A DNA stretch of 64,000 nt from assembly GCA_017461395.1 (NCBI GenBank), contig JAFTYF010000053.1:1-64000 (forward strand). Reading direction: 5' to 3'. Below are positions 16,723 to 26,431 of this stretch, piece after piece (positions within the stretch are counted from its first letter, which is position 1; each line of letters begins with the position of its first letter). The stretch is from Ruminococcus sp. GTDB taxonomy: Bacteria; Bacillota; Clostridia; Oscillospirales; Ruminococcaceae. A program made the position numbers and the translations under genes. The notes under the pieces were generated by a model. The model was not told the origin of the DNA and did no database searches. It saw only the letters and a program-made list of their open reading frames with translations.

Positions 16723-19700
16723 ATGTCCGTATACAGAATTTATGTTGAAAAGAAACCGGAATTCGCTGTAGAAGCGCGTTCCGTAATGAACGACGTGAGC
16801 ACTGCTCTCCGTCTCAATCTGACTAACCTCAGAATCCTTAACAGATATGATGCAGACAAGCTCAGCGAGGAGGATTTCAACGCTGCTGTTGATACAGTTT
16901 TCTCTGAGCCTGCCGTTGACATTGTTTATGATGAGATGCCTTCTATCGGCGAAAATGACAGGGTTTTTGCAGTTGAGTATCTTCCCGGTCAGTTCGATCA
17001 GAGAGCTGACAGCTGTGAGCAGTGTATCCAGATTCTCCGTCAGGGCGAAAGATGCCGTGTGAGAAATGCCCGTGTATACATCGTTTCCGGCAGACTCACA
17101 GACGATGAATTCAACAAGCTTAAAGCTTATATAATCAACCCCGTTGAGAGCCGTGAAGCTTCTCTCGAAAAGCCTAAGACGCTCGACACAAATTACGATA
17201 TCCCTGAAACTGTTGAGGAACTTGAAGGCTTTATCAATCTCAATGCATTCGGACTTCACGCATTTGTGGACAAGTTCGGTCTTGCTATGGACTATGATGA
17301 TATCAAGTTCTGTCAGGATTATTTCCGCAACGAGGAAAAGCGTAACCCCACTATCACTGAAATCAGAATGATCGACACATACTGGTCCGATCACTGCCGT
17401 CACACTACTTTCCTCACAAATGTTGAAAAGGTTGACATAAACACTCCCTACATCAAGGATACATACGATATGTACCTTAATGTCCGTGAGGAGCTTGGCA
17501 GATCTGATCGCCCTGTAACTCTTATGGACATTGGTACTCTCGCTGCTAAGAAGCTCAAGAATGACGGTCTTCTCCCTGATCTCGACGAGAGCGAAGAAAT
17601 CAATGCCTGCTCTGTTAAAATCAAAGTTGACATCGATGGAGAGCTTGAGGACTGGATCCTTATGTTCAAGAACGAGACGCACAATCACCCCACCGAGATC
17701 GAACCTTTCGGCGGTGCTGCAACCTGTCTCGGCGGTGCTATCCGTGATCCGCTTTCAGGACGTTCCTACGTTTATCAGGCAATGCGTGTGACCGGTGCTG
17801 CTAATCCTCTCGTTCCCGTTGAAGATACTATTTCCGGAAAGCTTCCGCAGAGAAAAATCACTGTAGGCGCAGCTAATGGATACAGCTCTTACGGCAACCA
17901 GATCGGTCTTGCTACTGGTCATGTTGCAGAAGTATATCATCCAGGATATGTTGCAAAAAGAATGGAGATCGGTGCTGTTTTAGGTGCTGCTCCTGCTGAA
18001 AATATCAGACGTGAAAGACCTGTTCCCGGAGATATCGTTATCCTCCTCGGCGGAAAAACAGGCCGTGACGGCTGCGGCGGTGCTACAGGTTCCTCCAAGT
18101 CACACACTCTTGAATCACTCGAACACTGCGGTGCAGAGGTTCAGAAGGGTAATCCCCCTGAGGAAAGAAAACTCCAGAGACTTTTCCGCAATCCTGACGT
18201 AACAAAAATGATTAAGCGCTGCAACGACTTCGGTGCAGGCGGTGTTTCTGTTGCTATCGGTGAGCTTACTGACGGTCTTGTGATCAATCTTAACGCCGTT
18301 CCAAAGAAGTATGAGGGTCTTGACGGAACTGAAATCGCTATTTCTGAATCACAGGAAAGAATGGCTGTTGTTATCGCTCCTGAGGATATGGAGAAATTCA
18401 TGGCAGAAGCTGCTAAGGAAAATCTTGAAGCTACTCTCGTTGCTGACGTTGTTGAAGAACCCCGTCTCAAGATGATCTGGAACGGCAACACTATCGTTGA
18501 TCTTTCCCGTGAATTCCTTAACTCCAACGGTGCTCCCAAGTATACAGATATCGAAATTGAAGCTCCCGCAGAAGCTAAAACTGAGGAAATTACAGACAGT
18601 GCTGATTCATGGACTGAGCTTATGTCCAACCTTAACGTATGCTCACAGAAGGGACTTATTGAGAAGTTTGACTCTACTATCGGTGCCGGTACTGTTCTTA
18701 TGCCTTTCGGCGGTGTATACCAGATGACTCCTTCTCAGGCTATGGCTGCAAAGATTCCAGTACTTTCAGGCGATACAAAGACTTGTTCCCTCATGGGTTG
18801 GGGTTACAACCCTGATATATCCGAAAAGAGCCCCTACCACGGTGCAATGCTCGCTGTTATCGAATCTATCGCTAAGGTAGTTGCAGCCGGCGGTACTTAT
18901 AAGAAGTGCTGGCTGACATTCCAGGAATACTTCGAGAGAACTCAGAACGATCCCAAGCGCTGGGGCAAGCCTATGGCTGCACTCCTCGGTGCTTTCAAGG
19001 CTCAGCTTGAAATGGGCTGCGGCTCTATCGGCGGTAAAGACTCAATGTCCGGTACATTTGAAAATATCGACGTTCCGCCTACACTTGTTTCATTCGCTGT
19101 TTCTACTGCAATGGCTGACAAGATCGTTTCTACTGAATTCAAGAGCGCAGGCAGCTCGGTTATCATGATCACTCCTGAATACGACGAAAATGGTCTGCCT
19201 GTATTCAGCAGCATAAGAGACTGCTTCGATAAGGTAGAAAAGCTCATTGCTGACGGTCGTGCTAACTCAATCTGGACTATCGGCTACGGCGGCGCTGCTG
19301 AGGGTATCGCAAAGATGTGCTTCGGTAACAAGATCGGCTTTGCATTCGATGTACGTCTTACAAGCGAACAGCTCTTTAAGCCTTGCTATGGTTCATTCAT
19401 TATCGAACTTAACGGCAGCGCTCAGGACGGTGAATACGTTATCGGTAAGACTATCTCCGATTACATGATCCGCTGCATCGACTACACTGTAAATCTCGAC
19501 AACATCCAGCGTGTATGGGAAGGCAAGCTTGAACCTGTATTCCCGTGCAGAATCAAGACTACTGACGTTACTCCTGAGGTTTACTCACATTCTGACAGAC
19601 TCCATCTTACAGCTTCTATCAAGGCAGCTCAGCCGAGAGTGCTTATCCCTGTATTCCCAGGCACAAACTGCGAATACGATACTGCAAGAGTATTTGAAAA

Positions 19701-20427
19701 GGCTGGCGCTGTTCCGGAAACTGTTGTTATCAGAAACCTTACAGCAGAGGCTATCGAGGAATCCGTAAACTACTTTGAAAAGGCTATCAGAAAATCACAG
19801 ATCATTATGATTCCCGGCGGATTCAGCGGCGGTGACGAACCTGAGGGAAGCGGTAAGTTCATTACTGCATTCTTCCGCAACCCCCGAATTAAGGACGCTG
19901 TTCATGATCTTCTTAAAAACCGTGACGGTCTTATGCTCGGTATCTGCAACGGCTTCCAGGCTCTTATCAAGCTTGGTCTTGTGCCTTACGGTGAGATCGT
20001 TGATATGACAGAGGAATCACCCACCCTTACTTTCAATACAATTGCACGCCACCAGTCAATGATGGTAAATACAAGAATCGCTTCCAACAAGAGCCCATGG
20101 CTCTACGGATGTGAGGTTGGTGATATCCACACCATCCCGATCTCTCACGGCGAAGGACGCTTCGTTGCTCCTGCAAGCCTTATCCAGCAGATGGCTAATA
20201 ATGGTCAGATCGCTACTCAGTACGTTGACCTTAACGGCAATCCGACAATGGATATCCGCTATAACCCCAATACTTCTATCGAGGCTATCGAGGGTATTAC
20301 TTCCCCTGACGGACGTGTTCTCGGTAAAATGGGACACAGTGAACGTATGGGCAGCTTTATCGGTAAGAACGTTGCCGGAAATAAGGATCAGAAAATCTTC
20401 GAAAGCGGCGTGAATTACTTTAAATAA
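16723..20427 (+). CDS. purL: Phosphoribosylformylglycinamidine synthase, single-chain (PurL with fused glutaminase)
   Basis: Fourth step of purine synthesis: FGAR + Gln + ATP to FGAM. About 1234 residues, the large single-chain type. It contains two PurM-like ATP-binding halves (WSDHCRHTTF near 225; FKNETHNHPTEIEPFGGAAT represented by HNHPTEIEPFGG near 325) and a C-terminal class I glutamine amidotransferase. The nucleophile Cys1075 lies in LGICNGFQ and the catalytic His/Glu in SHGEGRF. The ATG at 16723 has AAAGGAG 8 nt upstream; an open extension to 16591 overlaps mtaB and lacks an RBS. No other pur genes adjoin it, so it is a monocistronic unit. Confidence 0.95.
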   Translation: MSVYRIYVEKKPEFAVEARSVMNDVSTALRLNLTNLRILNRYDADKLSEEDFNAAVDTVFSEPAVDIVYDEMPSIGENDRVFAVEYLPGQFDQRADSCEQCIQILRQGERCRVRNARVYIVSGRLTDDEFNKLKAYIINPVESREASLEKPKTLDTNYDIPETVEELEGFINLNAFGLHAFVDKFGLAMDYDDIKFCQDYFRNEEKRNPTITEIRMIDTYWSDHCRHTTFLTNVEKVDINTPYIKDTYDMYLNVREELGRSDRPVTLMDIGTLAAKKLKNDGLLPDLDESEEINACSVKIKVDIDGELEDWILMFKNETHNHPTEIEPFGGAATCLGGAIRDPLSGRSYVYQAMRVTGAANPLVPVEDTISGKLPQRKITVGAANGYSSYGNQIGLATGHVAEVYHPGYVAKRMEIGAVLGAAPAENIRRERPVPGDIVILLGGKTGRDGCGGATGSSKSHTLESLEHCGAEVQKGNPPEERKLQRLFRNPDVTKMIKRCNDFGAGGVSVAIGELTDGLVINLNAVPKKYEGLDGTEIAISESQERMAVVIAPEDMEKFMAEAAKENLEATLVADVVEEPRLKMIWNGNTIVDLSREFLNSNGAPKYTDIEIEAPAEAKTEEITDSADSWTELMSNLNVCSQKGLIEKFDSTIGAGTVLMPFGGVYQMTPSQAMAAKIPVLSGDTKTCSLMGWGYNPDISEKSPYHGAMLAVIESIAKVVAAGGTYKKCWLTFQEYFERTQNDPKRWGKPMAALLGAFKAQLEMGCGSIGGKDSMSGTFENIDVPPTLVSFAVSTAMADKIVSTEFKSAGSSVIMITPEYDENGLPVFSSIRDCFDKVEKLIADGRANSIWTIGYGGAAEGIAKMCFGNKIGFAFDVRLTSEQLFKPCYGSFIIELNGSAQDGEYVIGKTISDYMIRCIDYTVNLDNIQRVWEGKLEPVFPCRIKTTDVTPEVYSHSDRLHLTASIKAAQPRVLIPVFPGTNCEYDTARVFEKAGAVPETVVIRNLTAEAIEESVNYFEKAIRKSQIIMIPGGFSGGDEPEGSGKFITAFFRNPRIKDAVHDLLKNRDGLMLGICNGFQALIKLGLVPYGEIVDMTEESPTLTFNTIARHQSMMVNTRIASNKSPWLYGCEVGDIHTIPISHGEGRFVAPASLIQQMANNGQIATQYVDLNGNPTMDIRYNPNTSIEAIEGITSPDGRVLGKMGHSERMGSFIGKNVAGNKDQKIFESGVNYFK

Positions 20428-20433
20428 TAAATA

Positions 20434-20737
20434 TACGGTCAGTTTACTGTAATATTTTTATAGGAACTCTTACAGGTGTTATTGAGGAAAACCCTTTTGA
20501 AAAAGGGTTCTTCCTCAAACTCCTTGCCTAAAACTTTCAGTACTAAATTTCAGCCGGATAGGGCGCACTAAGAGAAATCTCAACTTTCTCATTAACTGGT
20601 GTGCGCCCTATCCGGCTGAAATTTTAATATTAAAAGTCTTTGGAAGGGGGTTCGGGGGACAACCTTTCCTCAGAAAGGTTTCCCCCGATAAATACATATA
20701 AAAGTTCTATAAAAGTATAACAGTCAAGCTGACCGTA
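20434..20737. mobile_element. MITE-like palindromic repeat element of about 304 bp
   Basis: Terminal inverted repeats start TACGGTCAG (20434-20442) and end CTGACCGTA (20729-20737), with imperfect homology continuing about 30 bp inward. A perfect 24-bp inner stem pairs 20545-20568 with 20601-20624 around a 32-nt loop. Two further hairpins (AACCC..GGGTT near 20490 and CCTTTC..GAAAGG near 20675) sit on the arms. No ORF. The ends could include a TA target duplication (..ATA|CGGTCAG ... CTGACCG|TA..), as in Tc1/IS630-type MITEs; this is inferred. It fills the gap between convergent purL and metG and may serve as their terminator. Confidence 0.65.
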
Positions 20738-20741
20738 AATT

Positions 20742-22748
20742 TTATTCAAACTGGCTTTCATGGCGAGTAAAGAAGTCGGTTCTCGGCGGCAGGAATTTAA
20801 GTTCATGTTTTTCGCCGGTGAAGAAATTAATCGGTTCAAGAATAGTATCCCATGACCAGATACGTTCATCTGTCTGGAGATATTCACGAAGCTTTTCTGT
20901 ACCGAATGGTGCCATAGGATGAAGCAGTACGCCGGCAATTCTGATAATATAGAACAGATTTGCAAGAGCCTGTTCAAGGGCATCACGGTCAGGATATTCG
21001 CCTGTGAGAGCCTTAGCCATATACTTACTTCCGTTTCTGATATAGCTGTCAAGGACGTATGTGCACTGGTGGAACGCAAACTTCGACATATGACGCTCAT
21101 ATTCCAGAACAGCCTTTTTAGCGTCAGCAAGGAAACTTTCCTCCGGTGTCTTGTCAGGAAGAATTCCGTTCAGTTCCTTCTGTGTTGTATAGAATGCTGT
21201 ACGGATCATTCTGTTATACACGTTTGAAAGAAGCAGTCCGTCCTTTACAACAGGATCTGTATCTTCCGGATTAGCATCGGGATTATACGGCTTCGGCATG
21301 AAGCTTACGGAACGCTGTCCGAGTCCAAGACCGAGCCAGTGCATACGAAGCTGCTCGGGAGTGTAGTGATCAAGAAGTTCATCAGCCATAGGAGGCTTTA
21401 CAGCTCCGGAGCTTGAAGCCTTCTTGTCAAGGAACAGAATGTGATGATTTGCCACGATTATAGGCATCTGAAGCTCTCCTTCAGCCGGAGAAGCTGTCTT
21501 TTCCACACTCTCCTGCTGAGCCATCCACATAGCCGGCTCAGTAATTCCGTAGAAATAGATATTATCCTGTCCGATGAACTGATAAACTGTTGCATCCTTA
21601 CTGCACCAGTATTTTTTCCAGTCTTCCTTATCCTGTCCGGACTGCTCCAGATATGTCTGTGTAAATGAAATAGGTGCCCAGAGTGATTCCGGCCATACCC
21701 ACACTGTAAGCGGATCTTCTCCCTCGAGAACAGGCGCAGGTACGCCCCATTCGATGTTTCCTGTCAGACGGAACGGAACGAGCGTCTTTCCGGTACGATA
21801 GCGAATACCGTTTTCAGTAAGGATACGACAAGCTTCATCGCAGTCAGGAAGATTTTTAAACTCGATTGTGAAAGAAGGCTTTTTCTTTTCCTCAAAGTAC
21901 TCATGCTCAGGCATAGCAGCTCTGAGTTCCATGTATTTTTCCTCAAATTCACGCTTGATATAGATTGACGGAGCTTTCAGGAATTCGTCGATAGTTTTCC
22001 ACACAACAGGGCGGACATCCTTACGCTTTTTAAGCTCCTCAACCCAGTTTTTCATCAGTTGTTCGTAATCTCTCAGACGGAAATACCAGTTGGTAACGGG
22101 CTTCATTACGGGAGTTTCTCCAGTAAGAGTGCTGACAGGATTAAGAAGATTCTCCGGCATATACTGATGACCGAGATCACATTCGTCTGCGTATCCTTTT
22201 TCAGATGTACAGCCTTCAACAGGACATTTTCCGACTACCTGACGGCCGTTGAGGAAAACTCCTGCCTTTTCGTCAAAGAACTGCATTGTTGTGATCTTAT
22301 CAAGCTGTCCCTTTTTGTAGAGGGAACGGATGAACCAGTCTGTTACTTCTGCGTGGATCTCCTTTGATCTGCCAAGACCGGATGCAGCAAAGAGATTCGG
22401 TGATATACCGTATGAAGCGAGCGTTTTCTTCTGTTTATCGTGATTGCTCCCCACAAATTCTTCAAGAGTGCCCTCAAACTCGCCCTTTTCCACCTTCACA
22501 CGCCATCCCTCAGCGATAGGCGAACCATAGCAGTCAGTACCGCTGACGAAAATAACATTCTCTTTGCCTATTCTGTCACGGAGAAATCTTGCGTAAGTAT
22601 CGGCAAATACAAGCATTCCGCCCACATGGCCAAAGTGAAGTTCCTTGTTTCCGTAGGGCATTCCTCCGGTGATAACTGCACGCTTAGGAAATTCCGGACG
22701 TGGAATCTCAAAGGGTCTTCCGTTATTCTGATCTTTATTTCTTGCCAT
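20742..22748 (-). CDS. metG: Methionyl-tRNA synthetase-like class I tRNA ligase
   Basis: 668 residues. HIGH-type motif GNKELHFGHVGG (about 33-44), GTDCYGSPI (about 70), a zinc knuckle CPVEGC....ADECDLGH (about 174-193), and the KMSKS-equivalent DKKASSSG (about 448-455). The order matches MetRS, and charging tRNA with methionine is the predicted role. Unusual points are GTDCYG in place of the common GTDeHG, a KKASSSG loop and an insertion near 280-330 (PEHEYFEEKKKPSFTIEF). Arrangement after gltX (31-nt gap) suggests a two-synthetase operon. Confidence 0.82.
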   Translation of the reverse strand: MARNKDQNNGRPFEIPRPEFPKRAVITGGMPYGNKELHFGHVGGMLVFADTYARFLRDRIGKENVIFVSGTDCYGSPIAEGWRVKVEKGEFEGTLEEFVGSNHDKQKKTLASYGISPNLFAASGLGRSKEIHAEVTDWFIRSLYKKGQLDKITTMQFFDEKAGVFLNGRQVVGKCPVEGCTSEKGYADECDLGHQYMPENLLNPVSTLTGETPVMKPVTNWYFRLRDYEQLMKNWVEELKKRKDVRPVVWKTIDEFLKAPSIYIKREFEEKYMELRAAMPEHEYFEEKKKPSFTIEFKNLPDCDEACRILTENGIRYRTGKTLVPFRLTGNIEWGVPAPVLEGEDPLTVWVWPESLWAPISFTQTYLEQSGQDKEDWKKYWCSKDATVYQFIGQDNIYFYGITEPAMWMAQQESVEKTASPAEGELQMPIIVANHHILFLDKKASSSGAVKPPMADELLDHYTPEQLRMHWLGLGLGQRSVSFMPKPYNPDANPEDTDPVVKDGLLLSNVYNRMIRTAFYTTQKELNGILPDKTPEESFLADAKKAVLEYERHMSKFAFHQCTYVLDSYIRNGSKYMAKALTGEYPDRDALEQALANLFYIIRIAGVLLHPMAPFGTEKLREYLQTDERIWSWDTILEPINFFTGEKHELKFLPPRTDFFTRHESQFE

Positions 22749-22779
22749 TTTTTCAAGACCTTTCGATTTTACTTTATAA

Positions 22780-24414
22780 TTAAAGCCAGTTTTTTATTCT
22801 GTTTCTTACGATATCCTCACCAAGAACATGGCTTACCTCGTGGATATCAGGTGCATTTGCACGGCCTGTGAGCGCAATTCTCAGCATATTTGTGATATGA
22901 ACGATGCTTCCCTTGAACTGATCGGGATTCTTTTTGTAATCCTTAGGCTTTACAGCAAATCCGAGTTCATCAGTGATCGTCTTTACCTTGTCGAACCACG
23001 CAGAGGAATCGTCAGCATGATCGTAACTTTCGAGATATTTCGCAAAGAAAAGCTTTCTTGTTTCCTCGTCGCACTCCTCAGGCATTTCGTCGGCAACAGT
23101 GAAAGTCTCATCGTAGTAGAAGCTCATGAACACGCAAGCCTGCTTCCATGTTTCGAGATCCTTTCTCGGCTTATTTCCGCCCTTTCCGACGTTGAGCGCA
23201 GCCACTGTTCTCTCAGGATACTTCTTGATAAGCTCTGCGAATGTCTGATCGTATTCCTCGCACCAGCTGAGCCAGTTCTTGTATACGTTTTCAGCAGTCA
23301 TGCGTCCGATTACGTCCTTAGAGATGTTTCTCAGCTTGTCCAGATCAACGAGTGCTCCGGAAATTGACATTTTTTCCAGAGTGTAGGGGAAATCCCTATA
23401 ATCAGCGTCAGGATTTGCGATTCTCCACTCCTCGAAGTTGGAGTTAAGAACTGTGAGAAGGAATTCCCAGATAGAATCAGCACTGATACCCTCCTGCTGA
23501 TAATAAGACAGAGCAAGCTCAGGATCCTTTCTCTTTGAAAGCTTACGCTTGCCGGTGCCTTCCATTTTCATGAGTGTGGCAGTATGGCAGTATATAGGCA
23601 TTTCCCAGCCAAGAGCACCAAAAAGCTCAACGTGCATAGGAAGTGATGAAAGCCACTCCTCTCCTCTGATAACGTGTGTAGAGCGCATAAGGTGATCGTC
23701 CACAACGTGAGCGAAGTGATATGTCGGAATTCCGTCGCTCTTGAGGAGAACGAAATCCATATTGTTTCTCGGCATTTCGAGCTTTCCTCTTACTGCGTCC
23801 TCAACAGCGATGTACTCGTCTGTCTGAACGCCTCTGTATCTGAGAACCCATTCCTTGCCGGCGCTGATATTTTCCTTGACCTGATCTATCGAAAGATCAC
23901 GGCAGGCAGCGTATTCACCGTAGATTCCGGGATTTTCCTTATTAGCAGTCTGCTTCTCACGGATAACGTCGATTTCCTCAGCTGTCAGGAAACAAGGATA
24001 CGCAAGACCTCTCTGAACGAGATGCTTAGCGAAAACGTGATATATTTCCTCACGCTGTCTCTGACGATAAGGACCGTAATTTCCATTATCTCCGCCGGAA
24101 ACAGCACCCTCATCGAAATTCACACCGAAGTAGCTCATAGCGCTGATGACTGTTTCAACAGCGCCTTCGACCTCACGCTTATTGTCGGTATCCTCGATAC
24201 GCAGATAAAAAACGCCGCCGGACTGATGAGCAAGGCGTTCACCGATAAGAGCATTATAGAGATTTCCAAGATGTACGAAGCCTGTGGGACTTGGACCTAT
24301 ACGGGTAACGCAAGCTCCTGCCGGAAGTTCACGCTGCGGAAAACGGTTTTCCATATCCTCCGGCTGAGCTGTAACATCAGGAAAAAGCAGATTTGCAAGT
24401 GCATTATAATCCAT
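22780..24414 (-). CDS. gltX: Glutamyl-tRNA synthetase
   Basis: Class I synthetase of 544 residues. Class signatures are RIGPSPTGFVHLGN (about 38-51), LRIEDTD (about 71) and KMSKS-type KRKLSKRKD (about 290). It charges tRNA-Glu; in organisms lacking GlnRS it also supplies Glu-tRNA-Gln, which I cannot judge here. The N-terminus is about 35 residues longer than usual before the first motif. First gene of a minus-strand unit with metG. Confidence 0.92.
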   Translation of the reverse strand: MDYNALANLLFPDVTAQPEDMENRFPQRELPAGACVTRIGPSPTGFVHLGNLYNALIGERLAHQSGGVFYLRIEDTDNKREVEGAVETVISAMSYFGVNFDEGAVSGGDNGNYGPYRQRQREEIYHVFAKHLVQRGLAYPCFLTAEEIDVIREKQTANKENPGIYGEYAACRDLSIDQVKENISAGKEWVLRYRGVQTDEYIAVEDAVRGKLEMPRNNMDFVLLKSDGIPTYHFAHVVDDHLMRSTHVIRGEEWLSSLPMHVELFGALGWEMPIYCHTATLMKMEGTGKRKLSKRKDPELALSYYQQEGISADSIWEFLLTVLNSNFEEWRIANPDADYRDFPYTLEKMSISGALVDLDKLRNISKDVIGRMTAENVYKNWLSWCEEYDQTFAELIKKYPERTVAALNVGKGGNKPRKDLETWKQACVFMSFYYDETFTVADEMPEECDEETRKLFFAKYLESYDHADDSSAWFDKVKTITDELGFAVKPKDYKKNPDQFKGSIVHITNMLRIALTGRANAPDIHEVSHVLGEDIVRNRIKNWL

Positions 24415-24450
24415 ATTTTATCATCCTCAATTTTTATTTCATATTATTTT

Positions 24451-24479
24451 ATTATATCACGATTCACGGATTTTGTCAA
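24451..24479 (-). promoter_or_regulatory. Promoter of gltX-metG
   Basis: Minus strand TTGACA, 17 bp, TATAAT with TG-A extended -10; near consensus. Confidence 0.85.
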
Positions 24480-24488
24480 TATATCCGT

Positions 24489-25016
24489 TTATTTTTGACC
24501 TTGCATTGTGCTGAGAGTATGCTCAAAACTGGTGACAAGCATATTCCACGTCTTGCAGTCAACAGTACCGCTGACCGGAAGTCCGACTTTTTGCTGAAAA
24601 GCTCTCACTGCCTTTACTGTATCCTCGCTGTATGTTCCGCACGACGTCAGCGGAGGAAAATTATCGTAGTATTTCTGGAGCACTCTCAGAATCGACTGTA
24701 TGATACATACAAGCTCGCCTTTATCGCCCGACCTGACTGTATGCCTCTCTGACGGAAAGCAATTCAGCGGACGCGGCTCCATTCTCTGATATTCCCTGTA
24801 AACGCTGACAATTTTATTCCATGTTGCAGAATCAACATTTCCCGTATCTGCTAATCCGTATGCACGCTGAAACGCCTTCACTGTCACAGCCGTCTCAGTA
24901 CCATAATTTCCGTCCGGAATAATCGCCGGAATTCTGCTGTCAAATAGCGATATTGCATATAAATATGTCTGTATTTCCCTTATGTGCTGCCTTCTCTGCG
25001 CATTTGTGTATGGCAT
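24489..25016 (-). CDS. Protein with two peptidoglycan-binding (PG_binding_1) domains
   Basis: 175 residues made of two tandem PG_binding_1 repeats: DGNYGTETAVTVKAFQRAYGL (key part VKAFQRAYGL, about 46-55) and AVRAFQQKVGLPVSGTVD (about 136-153). No signal peptide, no catalytic domain. Third gene of a minus-strand operon behind the SpoIID-like protein (14-nt gap). Probably a cell-wall or spore-associated partner of that protein. Confidence 0.8.
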   Translation of the reverse strand: MPYTNAQRRQHIREIQTYLYAISLFDSRIPAIIPDGNYGTETAVTVKAFQRAYGLADTGNVDSATWNKIVSVYREYQRMEPRPLNCFPSERHTVRSGDKGELVCIIQSILRVLQKYYDNFPPLTSCGTYSEDTVKAVRAFQQKVGLPVSGTVDCKTWNMLVTSFEHTLSTMQGQK

Positions 25017-25030
25017 TCATAACGCTCCCT

Positions 25031-26428
25031 TCACGCCTGTGTAATGATGTATCCCGGATTCTGATACGGTCTTTTATCAAATCCGAATTTCAGATCAGAA
25101 TACACCTCAGCAATTTTATCCCATGTAACACCGCCTACTATTCCGGACGGATTTATTCCGAACTGCTTCTGAAATGCAGTAACCGACTGCTTTGTAACTG
25201 GTCCGAAATATCCGGTATTATTTACCGCCGGAATATTTTTATAAGTACCATTGATAAATGTGAGATACTCCTGAAGAATCCTTACATATTCTCCGGAAAC
25301 ACCCTCACGAAGCACAGTTCCCGGATAAAGTGCAACATCCACATACTGAGGCGGCACTGACTCAACAATTCCTTCGTAAGCACGATAGATATCATTTCGT
25401 GTAGCACGGTCTATCTCACCTGTCTGCGGAAGCCCGAAAACACGCTGGAATGATTTTACGGAACGCTCAGTATTTTCACCGAAATATCCAGTTATCTCGA
25501 CGGGTTCGACCATTGCATAATACGCTCCGATAACGGCAAGATAGTACTGAAAAGTACTTACCTCCTGACTCTGCATTCCGATATGAAGATCCTCAGTGTA
25601 AATATTCATCACATCTTCAAGACGGACTCCCTCTGAATTAAGCTCTGCAAGACGCTTCACGCTTGTGTAGATATAAGTAATCCTGTACCATGTCGCAGCA
25701 TCAACAATGCCATTCGGCATAAGATCAAAGACCTCCTGGAATTTGATGACTGCCGCTTCTGTCGCCGGATCAAAGATCCCGTCTGTTGCGGGAATCTTTG
25801 GTATTGCCGGAAAATTCACTGATATCCTGTTAAGAAATATCTGCATGGAACGCACATCATTTCCGCCCGAACCGAGCTTAAGTTCAATTCCGGGATACGA
25901 TGGTGACGCACTCTGCACCGGAGCATCCCTTACAAGCTCTATATTTTTTCCGTAATAATACTGGAGTATCTCAAATGGTGTCAAACCATCGTTGGCAAGA
26001 TCTACCGTTCCCCACTGAGAAAGTCCGTCACAGGTAGAAGTTGTGCCGTTGCAGAAAGCAGTAAACAACGGCTCGATAAATCCGGAGCGTGTGACGTAAT
26101 CATTGAACAGCTCATCCACAAGAAAGCTGATATTGCTGAATATTTCTCTGCCGTTTATGAACTTCTGATCATACTGTGTGGTGGAAGTTATATCAAAATT
26201 ATATCCCCTTGATCTGTACCATTCCGTGTAAATACGATTTAGCGCATACGACACAATGACGTATATATTAGCTCTCAGCGAGCTTTCCGGCCATGTAGGA
26301 TATATCTCGCTTGACGCAACATTCTTGATATACGACGGAAAGCTTACCGTAACATTAGGCGCATTTGAATCCGGAGCTCCGAGGTGAACGGTTATAGTCT
26401 CCGGAATATAAGGAATTCCTGAAAGCAT
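25031..26428 (-). CDS. SpoIID-like N-terminal domain fused to three peptidoglycan-binding repeats
   Basis: 465 residues. Residues about 10-165 resemble SpoIID/LytB lytic transglycosylases: SEIYPTWPESSLRANIYVI (Glu after the conserved 'sse'), and GLSQWGTVDLANDGLTPFEI near 135-155 correspond to the SpoIID G-x-SQ-x-GA...G motif. Three PG_binding_1 repeats follow (about 185-255, 290-350 and 375-445). No signal peptide is visible, unlike classical SpoIID. The RBS lies in the last codons of the preceding gene. A role in peptidoglycan or cortex remodelling is inferred. Confidence 0.78.
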   Translation of the reverse strand: MLSGIPYIPETITVHLGAPDSNAPNVTVSFPSYIKNVASSEIYPTWPESSLRANIYVIVSYALNRIYTEWYRSRGYNFDITSTTQYDQKFINGREIFSNISFLVDELFNDYVTRSGFIEPLFTAFCNGTTSTCDGLSQWGTVDLANDGLTPFEILQYYYGKNIELVRDAPVQSASPSYPGIELKLGSGGNDVRSMQIFLNRISVNFPAIPKIPATDGIFDPATEAAVIKFQEVFDLMPNGIVDAATWYRITYIYTSVKRLAELNSEGVRLEDVMNIYTEDLHIGMQSQEVSTFQYYLAVIGAYYAMVEPVEITGYFGENTERSVKSFQRVFGLPQTGEIDRATRNDIYRAYEGIVESVPPQYVDVALYPGTVLREGVSGEYVRILQEYLTFINGTYKNIPAVNNTGYFGPVTKQSVTAFQKQFGINPSGIVGGVTWDKIAEVYSDLKFGFDKRPYQNPGYIITQA

Positions 26429-26431
26429 TAC

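Noticed and set aside
16717..17688. 323-codon minus-strand frame inside purL
   Set aside because: Shadow frame in a strongly coding gene; no domain, no promoter.
23674..24498. 274-codon plus-strand frame opposite gltX
   Set aside because: Antisense shadow; overlaps the gltX promoter region and has no plausible RBS.
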